Positions 26,862 to 35,818 are shown, counted from the first letter of the stretch. The stretch is 64,000 bases of DNA from Streptomyces sp. SLBN-118 (GCF_006715635.1 NZ_VFNP01000001.1:3286001-3350000); one strand, 5' to 3'. Program-made: numbers and translations. Notes: a model not told the origin generated them from the sequence alone.

Positions 26862-27604
26862 CCAGCCCCGACACGGAAGCCGAGCACGTGGAAGCCACCA
26901 ACCTCCTGTACCGCGATCCGGCACTCTACGACGTGGTCCAGTCCGACAGCACGAGCGCCGGAATGTGCCAGACCCTGATCGAACTGCACAGGCCGGACGC
27001 CCGGACCCTGGTCGACTTCGGATGCGGTACCGGCCGTGACCTGGAGATCCTCGCCAAGCGCTTCGAGTGCATCGGCGTGGACCTTCAGCCCGGCATGGTC
27101 GACTACGCCCACCAAGCCCGGCCCGAGTTGGACATCCGCACCGGCGACATGCGCACCGCACGACTCGGCAGCCGCATGGACGTGGTGACCTGCATGGGCA
27201 ACAGCCTCGCCTACGTGCACGACAACGAGGCGATCGGCCAGGTCTTCGCCACCTTCGCCGCCCACGCCCGGCCGGGCGCGCTGCTCGTGCTGTGTTCCCC
27301 CGTTGCCCCGATCACCCGGACCGTGCCGACCACAGCCACGGTGGACACCCCGACGGGACCCGCGACGGTCACCATCCGCCACACGTGGGACCTGCGGACC
27401 CAGATCAACACCATGCACCGGCACTGGAGTCTCCCCTCGGGCGACGAGGCCCGAGACGAGATCCGCCGGCGCGTCCTGTTCCCCCGCGAGCTGGAACGCT
27501 ACGCGGAGGGCGCCGGCTTCGAGGTCCTGGACATGCTCGACGGCACAGGGACAGGGCTTACCGGCCCCACCGCATACACGGTGGCCCGACAAACTCCGCG
27601 GTGA
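26858..27604 (+). CDS. Class I SAM-dependent methyltransferase
   Basis: 248 aa from GTG at 26858, overlapping the previous stop (GTGA), which indicates coupled translation; a GTG at 26888 is an alternative. SAM motif I is LVDFGCGTGRDLE (51-63), followed by an acidic residue at GVDLQPGMV (motif II) and by VVTCMGNSLAYV (post-motif II). The C-terminal substrate-binding strands include TVTIRHTWDL. The rest is typical of small-molecule or peptide O/N-methyltransferases. As the last gene of the peptide operon it probably methylates the peptide or its new linkage. Aspartimide-type RiPPs also use a methyltransferase, but this is not recognisably a PIMT. Confidence 0.82.
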   Translation: MTSPDTEAEHVEATNLLYRDPALYDVVQSDSTSAGMCQTLIELHRPDARTLVDFGCGTGRDLEILAKRFECIGVDLQPGMVDYAHQARPELDIRTGDMRTARLGSRMDVVTCMGNSLAYVHDNEAIGQVFATFAAHARPGALLVLCSPVAPITRTVPTTATVDTPTGPATVTIRHTWDLRTQINTMHRHWSLPSGDEARDEIRRRVLFPRELERYAEGAGFEVLDMLDGTGTGLTGPTAYTVARQTPR

Positions 27605-27689
27605 CCAGCGGGACGAGCAACGGCACCAGCACCAGCCGCCCGGCCCCTGACGGCAGTAGCGACGGCAACAACCACGGAGCTGCGGCGGG

Positions 27690-27814
27690 TAGGTCGTCAC
27701 GGTCGTCGGCCTCGCCGCTGAGAGCGTCGTTCAGGGTGCCGACGACCTGGCGCTGGAGGCGAAGTCGGGCGTTGGCGTAGACGCCAGCCGCCGCGCCGAT
27801 GTGGTCGAGGTTCC
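27690..27814 (-). pseudogene. Second integrase C-terminal remnant
   Basis: The minus strand from about 27804 reads HIGAAAGVYANARLRLQR, closely parallel to HIGVTATVYAHVRLRLQR of the integrase at 18 kb, including the catalytic Tyr. Upstream of HIG the similarity breaks off after a few codons and a small deletion. This is therefore the tail of a second, related integrase in the same orientation at the other side of the peptide cluster. The rest of the gap 27605-27989 holds no gene. Confidence 0.6.
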
Positions 27815-27918
27815 ACTGCTAAGACGCCACCTGTCGGCGGCGGATGCGGGTGCCGCATTCAACGCGCCAACCGAGAAGGCATGCCTCAGCCATCATCACG
27901 GCGCGATCCGGGAACGTT

Positions 27919-27972
27919 TGACGCCCCCCGCCGAGCCGTCCGTCTGACGGGGCGTGGGTGGTGGGGGCGTCA
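27919..27972 (-). terminator. Nested inverted repeat after DUF397 gene
   Basis: TGACGCCCCC (27919-27928) pairs with GGGGGCGTCA (27963-27972), with an inner CCGTC/GACGG stem between. It lies at the end of the minus-strand DUF397/DUF5753 operon and is likely its terminator. The right arm includes the original DUF397 stop. Confidence 0.5.
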
Positions 27973-27989
27973 GGGCTTGGACGTGGATG

Positions 27990-28178
27990 TCACGAAGGTC
28001 GCCCACTGGGTTCGGTGAAGGCGAGTTGGGGGCCCTGGGTGTTCTTGGAGTCGCGAACGTGGACCGTGCCGGGGGTGGCTGCGACCTCGACGCAATCGTT
28101 GCCGTTACTGCTGTCGCTGTAGCTGCTCTTGAACCAGTCCAGCCCGGTGCCGTCCGCAGCGAAGGGCTTGTCGGTCAT
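27990..28178 (-). CDS. DUF397 protein with C-terminal frameshift
   Basis: A 62-aa product with the DUF397 core WFKSSYSDSSNGNDCVEVA and VRDSKNTQGPQLAF. The family normally ends with a W-x-x-F segment. Here the frame stops early (TEPSGRPS), while the neighbouring frame reads QWATFVTSTSKP up to a stop at 27970-27972. One missing C in the run near 28005 explains this. It may still function, since most of the domain is intact. It overlaps the stop of the DUF5753 regulator gene (ATGA). Such pairs (HTH-DUF5753 plus DUF397) with an upstream anti-sigma-like ATPase are a recurrent Streptomyces module. Confidence 0.72.
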   Translation of the reverse strand: MTDKPFAADGTGLDWFKSSYSDSSNGNDCVEVAATPGTVHVRDSKNTQGPQLAFTEPSGRPS

Positions 28179-29049
28179 GTGTCTCCCAGCGCTTTCTCGA
28201 TGAAGGCCAGTGACTCCCTCGGGGTGAGAGCCTGGGCCCGGATGATCCCATAGCGCAGCTCAAGGATCCGGAGCTCCCTCGGGTCGGTGATCGGACGGCT
28301 GGTGAGCTGGCCTTCGTCGTGGCCCACCGCCGAGCCGTCCTTGAACTTCAGCACCTGGATCCGACCGCCCATTCCGGCGTGGTCGTCACGGTCGGTCGGC
28401 ATCACCTGGATTTCGACGTTCCGCAACTGTCCTACCTCCAACAGGCGTTCAAGCTGCTTGCGCAGGACCATTCTGCCTCCGATGGGACGGCGAGGGTCAC
28501 CTCTTCTTGGACGAATGTGAGCGCGGGGGCCGGGGACCGGTCAAAGATCGGCCGCCGGGCCATGCGCGCGGCGACCATGCGCTCCACCTCGTCCTCCGAG
28601 TACGCGGGCCGCCAGGTCTCGATCAGTGCTCGCGCGTACTCCTCGGTCTGCAACAGCCCGTGCAGGTTGTGGTTGCCGTACGCCCCGACCTCGACCGCCT
28701 GCGCCTCCAGCTTCGCCAGGTCCCGGACCTTCTTCGGGTACCGCGCCTCCGCGATGTCCTTCTTCATCGCGGCGATCTTGCCGCCCGCGCCCAGCACTTC
28801 GTCCACCTTGTCCAGGAACTCAGGCCTGGGGATGCGTTTTCCGCCCTCCACCTTGTAGATCAAGTTCTCGCCGTACCCGATCGCCGCCCCAAACTCGGCC
28901 GGCCGCAGCCCCGCCGCCTCGCGCCAGAGTTTGAGCTGGTGGCCGAGTGCCGCTACCACCGCCGCCGAGTCGTTCTCAGGATCGACGTCCCAGCCGGGCT
29001 CGTCCGCCCCTTCCGCCGCGTGCTCCGCACGTTCCCCGTCCACGCTCAT
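28175..29049 (-). pseudogene. HTH-XRE / DUF5753 regulator, frameshifted
   Basis: The start at 29049 opens an XRE helix-turn-helix (LRPAEFGAAIGYGENLIYKVEGGKRIP) followed by the first half of the DUF5753 domain (HGLLQTEEYARALIETWRP, then FVQEEVTL). Just after EEVTL the frame is lost. The next frame supplies the rest of DUF5753 (RMVLRKQLERLLEVG, then VEIQVMPTDRDDH, ending with LAFIEKALGDT at 28175). Adding one C near 28484 would restore a normal ~290-aa protein. A WhiJ/BldB-like developmental regulator is the usual role of this family. Confidence 0.75.
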
Positions 29050-29174
29050 CCGAGCCCACCTCCGGAAGTGTCACGGTGGACAGCCTGTACAGGCCTGGAC
29101 AGCCGCCAGACAGTCACCGTACGCATCGGCTTCATCACTGTTCAGGCTACGCACGCCCGGCCACGCTGAGTTAT

Positions 29175-29732
29175 GTGAATCCAGAAATCACCCAAGCCAG
29201 CGCCACCGTCCGCCAGTTCAGCGTGCAGCTCTCCGCCACCCGCAGAGGTGCCCGTCTCGCCCGTCTGCTCGCGACCGAGCAACTCCGCTCCTGGGGGCTC
29301 CCGTTCGAGACAGCGGCTCAGGTGGTCGCAGAGCTGGCTTCGAATGCCGCGCTGCACGGCCGCGTGCCAGGACGCGACTTCCGCCTCGCACTCGCCGTCA
29401 CCGACGACACTCTCCGTATCGAGGTGACCGACACTCGCGGTGACCGTCTCCCCGTCGCCCAGCGGCCCGGAGACGACGAGTCCGGGCGCGGCCTCATCCT
29501 CGTCGACGCCTTCGCCGACCGCTGGGGCGTCATTCCCGGCCCGGCGCCCCGCAAGACCACATGGGCCGAGATTGATTTTGCGCCCTGCCCGGGCGCCATC
29601 GGAACGCGGTGCGGCACGTCGGCCCTCGGCCGGGACGAGCGATCCCGATCGAGGGCCTGCCTGCCCGAGGAGTCGGCATGTGCTCGGATGGCACGCTCAA
29701 GATCGTGCAGGACTATATCGATTTCTGTATAG
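29175..29732 (+). CDS. ATP-binding anti-sigma-factor-like protein (HATPase)
   Basis: 185 aa from GTG at 29175 (the overlapping ATG is followed at once by a stop). It is a small GHKL ATPase of the RsbW/SpoIIAB type, abundant in Streptomyces. It has the N-box ELASNAALHGRVPG, the G1 box IEVTDTRGD, and the G2 box DESGRGLILVDAFADRWGV. Family members usually end just after the WAEIDF strand. Here about 45 extra, low-complexity residues follow and overlap the promoter of higB, so a natural stop has probably been lost. It is divergent from the DUF5753/DUF397 pair, forming the common three-gene regulatory module. Confidence 0.75.
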   Translation: MNPEITQASATVRQFSVQLSATRRGARLARLLATEQLRSWGLPFETAAQVVAELASNAALHGRVPGRDFRLALAVTDDTLRIEVTDTRGDRLPVAQRPGDDESGRGLILVDAFADRWGVIPGPAPRKTTWAEIDFAPCPGAIGTRCGTSALGRDERSRSRACLPEESACARMARSRSCRTISISV

Positions 29733-29733
29733 T
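29705..29733 (+). promoter_or_regulatory. Putative higBA promoter/operator (leaderless)
   Basis: TATAGT at 29728-29733 is a good -10 box lying 7 bases before the GTG of higB. No ribosome site exists, so the mRNA is probably leaderless. CTATA (29713-29717) and TATAG (29728-29732) form an AT-rich inverted repeat over the -10, a plausible operator for autorepression. The -35 match (about 29705-29710) is weak. Confidence 0.5.
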
Positions 29734-29740
29734 CGTGTGC

Positions 29741-30115
29741 GTGAGCAAACCCTGGCAGATTGAGGTCGAGCCGGAGGTCCGGCAGTGGCTGGAACTGCTG
29801 TCAGACAGCCAGTACGACAAAGCCGAACGGGCGGCTGACATGCTCGCAGCAGGGCCAACCACTCTGAGTGAGCCGTACTCTCGTCACCTTGGTGGCAAAG
29901 TACGCGAACTCCGGTTCACCATGGACGGCAATGCTGTGCGCATCACGTACTGGCTCGCCCCCGGTCAGCGCATCGTGTTACTGACAGTGTTCCGCAAGAC
30001 CAGACAGCGCGAGGCCGCTGAGGTCGAGCGCGCCCAGCAGGCCCAGAAGGTGTGTCAAGCGGACCACGGCCCCGCCGAGCACAGCTACGACCGGATCAAG
30101 GAGGAGAGCCCATGA
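29741..30115 (+). CDS. higB: HigB-like toxin (RelE/ParE superfamily, Gp49 type)
   Basis: 124 aa from GTG at 29741; the open frame extends upstream but has no ribosome site there. It fits the phage-Gp49/HigB family: VRQWLELLS near the start, then EPYSRHLGGKVRELRF, then VRITYWLAPGQRIVLLTVFRKTRQ with the conserved basic residues of the ribosome-dependent mRNA interferase fold. It is followed by an XRE antitoxin gene with ATGA overlap, the toxin-first order typical of higBA. Activity would be blocked by the HigA partner. It could be a plasmid-type maintenance module. Confidence 0.85.
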   Translation: MSKPWQIEVEPEVRQWLELLSDSQYDKAERAADMLAAGPTTLSEPYSRHLGGKVRELRFTMDGNAVRITYWLAPGQRIVLLTVFRKTRQREAAEVERAQQAQKVCQADHGPAEHSYDRIKEESP

Positions 30116-30480
30116 ACCACTCCCAGTGGACGACCCGCCGGAGCAGGAAGCTCATGGGTGAGTCGGTCGAGGAGTCACCGGCCTACGTCGAGGCCGGATA
30201 TGCGTTCGCACTCGGCCAGGCCGTCTACGACCGGAGAACTGAACTCGGCCTGTCACAGACCGAACTGGCCCGGCGTGCCGAGATGACACAGCCGCAGATC
30301 TCCAACATCGAGGGCGGCGACTCCGTACCGACCCTGCCGCTGCTGACTCGCCTGGCCAAGGCCCTGGACGCGTCGCTGACGATTGACCTGGACGGCGACA
30401 CCTCGGCGTTTGCCTTCACCGCGCACAAAAGCCGGCAGCCTGATGAAGCATCGCCGGATGGGGGTACATCGGCGGCCTGA
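30112..30480 (+). CDS. higA: HigA-like antitoxin (XRE helix-turn-helix)
   Basis: 122 aa from ATG at 30112, which overlaps the higB stop, with GGAGGAG 5-11 bases upstream; the longer upstream frame is rejected. It contains an XRE helix-turn-helix (ELGLSQTELARRAEMTQPQISNIEGG) and the second half typical of HigA (LPLLTRLAKALDASLTIDL). It should bind HigB and repress the operon, with the AT-rich inverted repeat before higB as its likely operator. Confidence 0.87.
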   Translation: MNHSQWTTRRSRKLMGESVEESPAYVEAGYAFALGQAVYDRRTELGLSQTELARRAEMTQPQISNIEGGDSVPTLPLLTRLAKALDASLTIDLDGDTSAFAFTAHKSRQPDEASPDGGTSAA

Positions 30481-30536
30481 CGGGGCTGCGCCGCAACCGC
30501 CGCACCCGGCGCGCTCCTCACGGCAGGAGCCGCACG

Positions 30537-30583
30537 AAAAAAGCGCTCGCCGCGGCGTCGTCAAAGACACCACGGCGAGCGCT
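30537..30583 (-). terminator. Terminator of the nuo operon
   Basis: On the minus strand AGCGCTCGCCG (30583-30573) pairs with CGGCGAGCGCT (30552-30542), followed by T6 (complement of A at 30537-30542). It lies 23 bases after the nuoN stop. Confidence 0.85.
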
Positions 30584-30605
30584 CAATAGCCGCCTGGAAG
30601 CCGGG

Positions 30606-32255
30606 CTACCGAACGAACACTCCCGCCTGGCTCGCCAGGTCCAGGAAGTACTGCGGCGCCACACCCAGCACCAGCGTCACCGCCACGCCCACCCCGATCG
30701 TCGTCATCGTCAGCGGCGACGGCACGGCGACCGTCGGGCCGCCCTCCTTCGGCTCGCTGAAGAACATCAGGACGATCACCCGGATGTAGAAGAACGCCGC
30801 GATCGCCGAGGAGATCACACCGATCACGACCAGCGCGCCCGCGCCGCCATGTGCCGCCGCCGAGAAGACCGCGAACTTTCCGGTGAAGCCCGAGGTCAGC
30901 GGGATACCCGCGAAGGCCAGCAGGAAGACCGCGAAGACCGCCGCGACCAGGGGTGAACGGCGGCCCAGGCCCGCCCACTTGGACAGGTGCGTCGCCTCGC
31001 CGCCCGCGTCCCGTACCAGGGTGACGACCGCGAACGCGCCGATCGTCACGAAGGAATAGGCCGCCAGGTAGAACAGGACCGACGAGATGCCGTCGGGCGT
31101 GGACGCGATGACACCGGCCAGGATGAAGCCCGCGTGCGCGATCGAGGAGTACGCCAGCAGCCGCTTGATGTCGGTCTGCGTGATCGCGACGATCGCGCCG
31201 CCGAGCATCGTGACGATCGCGACGGCCCACATGACCGGCCGCCAGTCCCAGCGCAGGCCGGGCAGGACCACGTACAGCAGGCGCAGCAGCGCGCCGAACG
31301 CGGCCACCTTCGTCGCGGCCGCCATGAAGCCCGTGACCGGGGTCGGCGCGCCCTGGTAGACGTCCGGTGTCCACATGTGGAACGGCACCGCACCGACCTT
31401 GAAGAGGAGGCCCATCAGGATCATCGCGCCACCGATCAGCAGCAGCGCGTCGTTGCCCATGGTGTCGGCGAGCGCCGGGTCGATCGTGCGGACGCTGCCG
31501 TCGACGACGTCCGCGATCCTGGCGTACGAGAGCGAGCCCGCGTAGCCGTACAGCAGCGCGATGCCGAAGAGCAGGAAGGCGGAGGAGAAGGCACCGAGCA
31601 GGAAGTACTTCACCGCCGCCTCCTGGGACATCAGCCGCTTGCGGCGGGCGACGGCGCACAGGAGGTAGAGCGGGAGCGAGAAGACTTCCAGCGCGATGAA
31701 CAGCATCAGCAGATCGTTGGCGGCCGGGAAGAGCAGCATGCCGGTGATCGCGAAGAGCACCAGCGGGAAGACCTCGGTGGTGGTGAACCCGGCCTTGACC
31801 GCGGCCTTTTCGCTGTCGCTGCCGGGCACGGACGCGGCCTGCGCGGCGAACGAGTCGATGCGGTTGCCGTGCGCCGCGGGGTCGAGCCGGCGTTCGGCGA
31901 AGGTGAAGACGGCGACCAGCGAGGCCAGCAGGATCGTGCCCTGAAGGAAGAGTGCCGGGCCGTCGACCGCGATGGCGCCCATTGCCGCGACATGCGCCTT
32001 GGTGGTGCCGTATCCGCCGGCCGCGAGTGCCACGACCGCCGCGAAGGAGGCCGTGAGCGCGACGACGGTCAGGAACACCTGGGTGTAGTAGCGCGCCCTG
32101 CGCGGGACGAATGCCTCGACCAGCACACCCACGACGGCGGCGCCCACCACGATCAGCGCGGGTGCCAGCTGGGCGTACTCGATGGTCGGGGAAGGAATCT
32201 TGTCGATCGGCTCGGCGGCCGTCGTCCACAGGCTGTGGACAGCCATAGCGCTCAC
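30606..32255 (-). CDS. nuoN: NADH-quinone oxidoreductase subunit N
   Basis: A 549-aa antiporter-like membrane subunit of complex I that helps translocate protons as NADH reduces menaquinone. It is strongly hydrophobic with about 14 helices. Conserved proton-channel lysines lie in segments such as LFKVGAVPFHMWTPDVYQGAPTPVTGFMAAATKVA and TDIKRLLAYSSIAHAGF. GTG at 32255 overlaps the nuoM stop (GTGA); ATG three codons later is an alternative. It is the last gene of the 14-gene operon and is followed by a terminator. Confidence 0.95.
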   Translation of the reverse strand: MSAMAVHSLWTTAAEPIDKIPSPTIEYAQLAPALIVVGAAVVGVLVEAFVPRRARYYTQVFLTVVALTASFAAVVALAAGGYGTTKAHVAAMGAIAVDGPALFLQGTILLASLVAVFTFAERRLDPAAHGNRIDSFAAQAASVPGSDSEKAAVKAGFTTTEVFPLVLFAITGMLLFPAANDLLMLFIALEVFSLPLYLLCAVARRKRLMSQEAAVKYFLLGAFSSAFLLFGIALLYGYAGSLSYARIADVVDGSVRTIDPALADTMGNDALLLIGGAMILMGLLFKVGAVPFHMWTPDVYQGAPTPVTGFMAAATKVAAFGALLRLLYVVLPGLRWDWRPVMWAVAIVTMLGGAIVAITQTDIKRLLAYSSIAHAGFILAGVIASTPDGISSVLFYLAAYSFVTIGAFAVVTLVRDAGGEATHLSKWAGLGRRSPLVAAVFAVFLLAFAGIPLTSGFTGKFAVFSAAAHGGAGALVVIGVISSAIAAFFYIRVIVLMFFSEPKEGGPTVAVPSPLTMTTIGVGVAVTLVLGVAPQYFLDLASQAGVFVR

Positions 32256-33862
32256 TTGGCCGCCTCCGCGTTTTGAATAGGCACCGTGGGCTGGGGGTCC
32301 TTCTGGTGTACGTCGGACATCGTTTGCTCCACCGCCGGGTTGATGATCTCCGTCAGCGGCTTCGGGAAGACGCCGAGGAAGAGCAGCAGCGCGATCAGCG
32401 GTGCGACCACCACCAGTTCACGCGCCCTGAGGTCGGGCAGCTTCGACACCTCGGCCTTCACCGGGCCCGTCATCGTCCGCTGGTAGAGGACGAGGGTGTA
32501 GAGCGCGGCGAGCACGATGCCGAAGGTCGCGATGATTCCGGCCGCCGGATAGCGCGTGAACGTGCCGACCAGGACCAGGAACTCACTGATGAAGGGCGCG
32601 AGGCCCGGCAGGGAGAGTGTGGCCAGGCCGCCGATCAGGAAGGTGCCGGCGAGCACGGGGGCGACCTTCTGCACTCCGCCGTAGTCCGCGATGAGCCGCG
32701 AGCCGCGCCGGGTGATCAGGAATCCGGCCACCAGCATCAGGGCGGCGGTCGAGATTCCGTGGTTGACCATGTAGAGCGTCGCGCCCGACTGGCCCTGGGT
32801 GGTCATCGCGAAGATGCCCAGGATGATGAAGCCGAAGTGCGAGATCGAGGCGTAGGCGATCAGTCGCTTGATGTCGCGCTGGCCGACGGCGAGCAGCGCG
32901 CCGTAGACGATGCTGATCAGCGCCAGTACGAGGATCACGGGCGTGGCCCACTTGGACGCCTCCGGGAAGAGCTGGAGGCAGAAGCGCAGCATCGCGAAGG
33001 TGCCGACCTTGTCGACGACCGCGGTGATCAGCACGGCGACGGGGGCGGTCGCCTCGCCCATGGCATTGGGCAGCCAGGTGTGCAGCGGCCACAGTGGCGC
33101 CTTGACCGCGAAGGCGAAGAAGAAGCCGAGGAACAGCAGCCGTTCGGTGCTGGTCGCCATGTCCAGCGAGCCGTTCGTCCGGGCCTCGGCGATCTCGGTG
33201 AGCGAGAAGCTCCCCGCGATGACATAGAGCCCGATGACCGCGGCCAGCATGATCAGTCCGCCGACCAGGTTGTAGAGCAGGAACTTCACGGCCGCGTACG
33301 ACCGTTGCGCCGCGGCGTTCTCCTCGCTGCCCGAGTGGGCCCGGTCTCCGAAGCCGCCGATGAGGAAGTACATCGGGATGAGCATGGCTTCGAAGAGGAT
33401 GTAGAAGAGGAAGACGTCGGTGGCCTCGAAGGAGAGGATCACCATCGCCTCGACCGCGAGGATCATGGCGAAGAAGCCCTGAGTCGGGCGCCAGCTGTAG
33501 GACTTGCCCGCGGCGGAGCCGCTATTGGACTCAGCCAGCGGGTCGGCGTCGTGCCAGCCCGCGAGGATCACAAAGGGGATCAGCAGCGCGGTCAGCGCCA
33601 GCAGCGCGACCGCGATGCCGTCCACGCCCAGTTCGTACCGGACCCCGAAGTCCTTGATCCAGGCGTGGGACTCGGTCAGTTGATACCGGGCGCCACCGGG
33701 CTCGAACCGTACGAGCACGATCGCGGCCAGCACCAGCGTGGCGAGGGAGACGAGCAGCGCCAGCCACTTGGCGGCGGTCTGCCTCGCGGCCGGGACGGCG
33801 GCGGTGGCGATGGCGCCGACCGCCGGAAGCGCCGCCGTCGCCGTCAGGAGTGGAAAGGACAT
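32252..33862 (-). CDS. nuoM: NADH-quinone oxidoreductase subunit M
   Basis: A 536-aa antiporter-like proton-pumping subunit. Diagnostic segments are FLFYILFEAMLIPMYFLIGGFG, KAPLWPLHTWLPNAMGEATAPVAVLI (channel Lys) and RDIKRLIAYASISHFGF. About 14 membrane helices, with an extra soluble loop near residue 95 (Ser/Gly-rich) between helices 3 and 4. ATG at 33862 follows the nuoL stop by one base, and its own stop overlaps nuoN. Confidence 0.95.
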   Translation of the reverse strand: MSFPLLTATAALPAVGAIATAAVPAARQTAAKWLALLVSLATLVLAAIVLVRFEPGGARYQLTESHAWIKDFGVRYELGVDGIAVALLALTALLIPFVILAGWHDADPLAESNSGSAAGKSYSWRPTQGFFAMILAVEAMVILSFEATDVFLFYILFEAMLIPMYFLIGGFGDRAHSGSEENAAAQRSYAAVKFLLYNLVGGLIMLAAVIGLYVIAGSFSLTEIAEARTNGSLDMATSTERLLFLGFFFAFAVKAPLWPLHTWLPNAMGEATAPVAVLITAVVDKVGTFAMLRFCLQLFPEASKWATPVILVLALISIVYGALLAVGQRDIKRLIAYASISHFGFIILGIFAMTTQGQSGATLYMVNHGISTAALMLVAGFLITRRGSRLIADYGGVQKVAPVLAGTFLIGGLATLSLPGLAPFISEFLVLVGTFTRYPAAGIIATFGIVLAALYTLVLYQRTMTGPVKAEVSKLPDLRARELVVVAPLIALLLFLGVFPKPLTEIINPAVEQTMSDVHQKDPQPTVPIQNAEAAK

Positions 33863-33863
33863 C

Positions 33864-35804
33864 TCAGACCCCCCTCATCAGCAGGGTCGCGGCGATCAGG
33901 ATCGCCGTACCGCCGAACATCGAGACCGCGTACGTGCGGGCGTAGCCGTTCTGCAGCTTGCGCAGCCGGCCGGAGAGCCCGCCGAACGAGGCAGCCGTGC
34001 CGTTGACCACGCCGTCGACCAGGGTGTGGTCGACGTAGACCAGGGAGCGGGTGAGGTGCTCGCCGCCGCGCACCAGGACGACATGGTTGAAGTCGTCCTG
34101 GAGGAGATCGCGGCGGGCGGCCCGGGTGAGCACCGAACCGCGCGGCGCGGTGACCGGCACCGGCCTGCGTCCGTACATCACCCAGGCGATGGCGACGCCT
34201 ACGACCAGGCAGACCATGGTCGCCCCGGTGATGGTGGCCACGCTGAGCGGTGAGTCCCCGTGCGCGTGCCCGGTGACGGGCTCCAGCCAGTCGAGGAACC
34301 GGTCGCCGATGCTGAAGAACGCACCGGCGAAGACGGACCCGAAGGCGAGGGCGATCATGGGGATCGTCATCGACTTGGGGGACTCGTGCGGGTGGGGCAG
34401 CTCGCCGGGGTGCACCTCGATGCCGGGCTCGATGCCGGGCGTCTTGTCCGGGTCGGGGGCGGGCTGCCAGCGCTTCTCGCCGAAGAAGGTCAGCAGCATC
34501 ACGCGGGTCATGTAGAACGCGGTGATGGCCGCGCCCAGCAGAGCCACGCCGCCGAGGATCCAGCCCTCGGTGCCGCCCTTGGCGAACGCCGCCTCGATGA
34601 TCTTGTCCTTGGAGAAGAAGCCGGACAGACCCGGGAAGCCGATGATGGCCAGGTAGCCGAGGCCGAAGGTGACGAAGGTGACCGGCATGTACTTCCGCAG
34701 GCCGCCGTACTTGCGCATGTCGACCTCGTCGTTCATGCCGTGCATGACCGAGCCGGCGCCGAGGAAGAGCCCGGCCTTGAAGAAGCCGTGCGTCACCAGG
34801 TGCATGATCGCCCAGACGTAGCCGATCGGGCCGAGGCCGGCCGCCAGGACCATGTAGCCGATCTGCGACATCGTCGAACCGGCGAGCGCCTTCTTGATGT
34901 CGTCCTTCGCGCAACCGACGATCGCACCGAAGAGGAGCGTGACGCCGCCGACGACCACGACCACCAACTGGGCGTCGGGCGCGGCGTTGAAGATCGCCCC
35001 GGACCGGACGATGAGATACACGCCGGCCGTCACCATGGTCGCCGCGTGGATGAGGGCCGAGACCGGAGTCGGGCCCTCCATGGCGTCCCCGAGCCAGGAC
35101 TGCAGCGGTACCTGGGCGGACTTGCCACAGGCGGCCAACAGCAGCATCAGCCCGATGGCCGTCAGCTTGCCCTCGCTCGTCTCACCCGTCGACGCCAGGA
35201 CCGGCCCGAAGGCGAAGGTCCCGAACGTGGCGAACATCAGCATGATCGCGATGGACAGGCCCATGTCGCCGACACGGTTGACGATGAAGGCCTTCTTCGC
35301 CGCCGTCGCCGCGCTGGGCTTGTGCTGCCAGAAGCCGATCAGGAGGTACGAGGCGAGACCGACGCCCTCCCAGCCGACGTACAGGAGCAGGTAGTTGTCG
35401 GCGAGGACGAGCAGCAGCATCGCCGCGAGGAAGAGGTTCAGATAGCCGAAGAAGCGGCGGCGCCGCTCGTCGTGCTCCATGTACCCGATGGAGTACAGGT
35501 GGATCAGTGAGCCCACACCGGTGATCAGCAGGACGAACGTCATCGACAGCTGGTCCAGCTGGAAGGCGACGTCCGCCTGGAAGCTCTCGACGGGGATCCA
35601 GGTGTACAGCTTGACGTTCAGCGCGCGGTCGTCCGCGGCCTTGCCGAGCATGTTGACGAAGAGCACCACGCCCATAACGAAGGACGAGGCCGCGAGCAGC
35701 GTGCCGATCACATGGCCGCTGCGGTCGAGCCGCCGCCCGCCGCACAGCAGGACCGCCGCTCCGAGCAAGGGCGCCGCGACGAGCAGCGCAATCAAGTTCT
35801 CCAC
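33864..35804 (-). CDS. nuoL: NADH-quinone oxidoreductase subunit L
   Basis: A 646-aa distal antiporter-like subunit of the complex I membrane arm. It has the typical [22 protein letters not shown] and [28 protein letters not shown] motifs, channel residues in [21 protein letters not shown], and a C-terminal lateral helix that clamps the membrane arm. A His/Pro-rich loop near 430-450 ([15 protein letters not shown]) is a Streptomyces-type insertion. GTG at 35804, 14 bases after nuoK, with only a weak ribosome site. Confidence 0.95.
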   Translation of the reverse strand: MENLIALLVAAPLLGAAVLLCGGRRLDRSGHVIGTLLAASSFVMGVVLFVNMLGKAADDRALNVKLYTWIPVESFQADVAFQLDQLSMTFVLLITGVGSLIHLYSIGYMEHDERRRRFFGYLNLFLAAMLLLVLADNYLLLYVGWEGVGLASYLLIGFWQHKPSAATAAKKAFIVNRVGDMGLSIAIMLMFATFGTFAFGPVLASTGETSEGKLTAIGLMLLLAACGKSAQVPLQSWLGDAMEGPTPVSALIHAATMVTAGVYLIVRSGAIFNAAPDAQLVVVVVGGVTLLFGAIVGCAKDDIKKALAGSTMSQIGYMVLAAGLGPIGYVWAIMHLVTHGFFKAGLFLGAGSVMHGMNDEVDMRKYGGLRKYMPVTFVTFGLGYLAIIGFPGLSGFFSKDKIIEAAFAKGGTEGWILGGVALLGAAITAFYMTRVMLLTFFGEKRWQPAPDPDKTPGIEPGIEVHPGELPHPHESPKSMTIPMIALAFGSVFAGAFFSIGDRFLDWLEPVTGHAHGDSPLSVATITGATMVCLVVGVAIAWVMYGRRPVPVTAPRGSVLTRAARRDLLQDDFNHVVLVRGGEHLTRSLVYVDHTLVDGVVNGTAASFGGLSGRLRKLQNGYARTYAVSMFGGTAILIAATLLMRGV

Positions 35805-35818
35805 GATTCAGCGACCCC

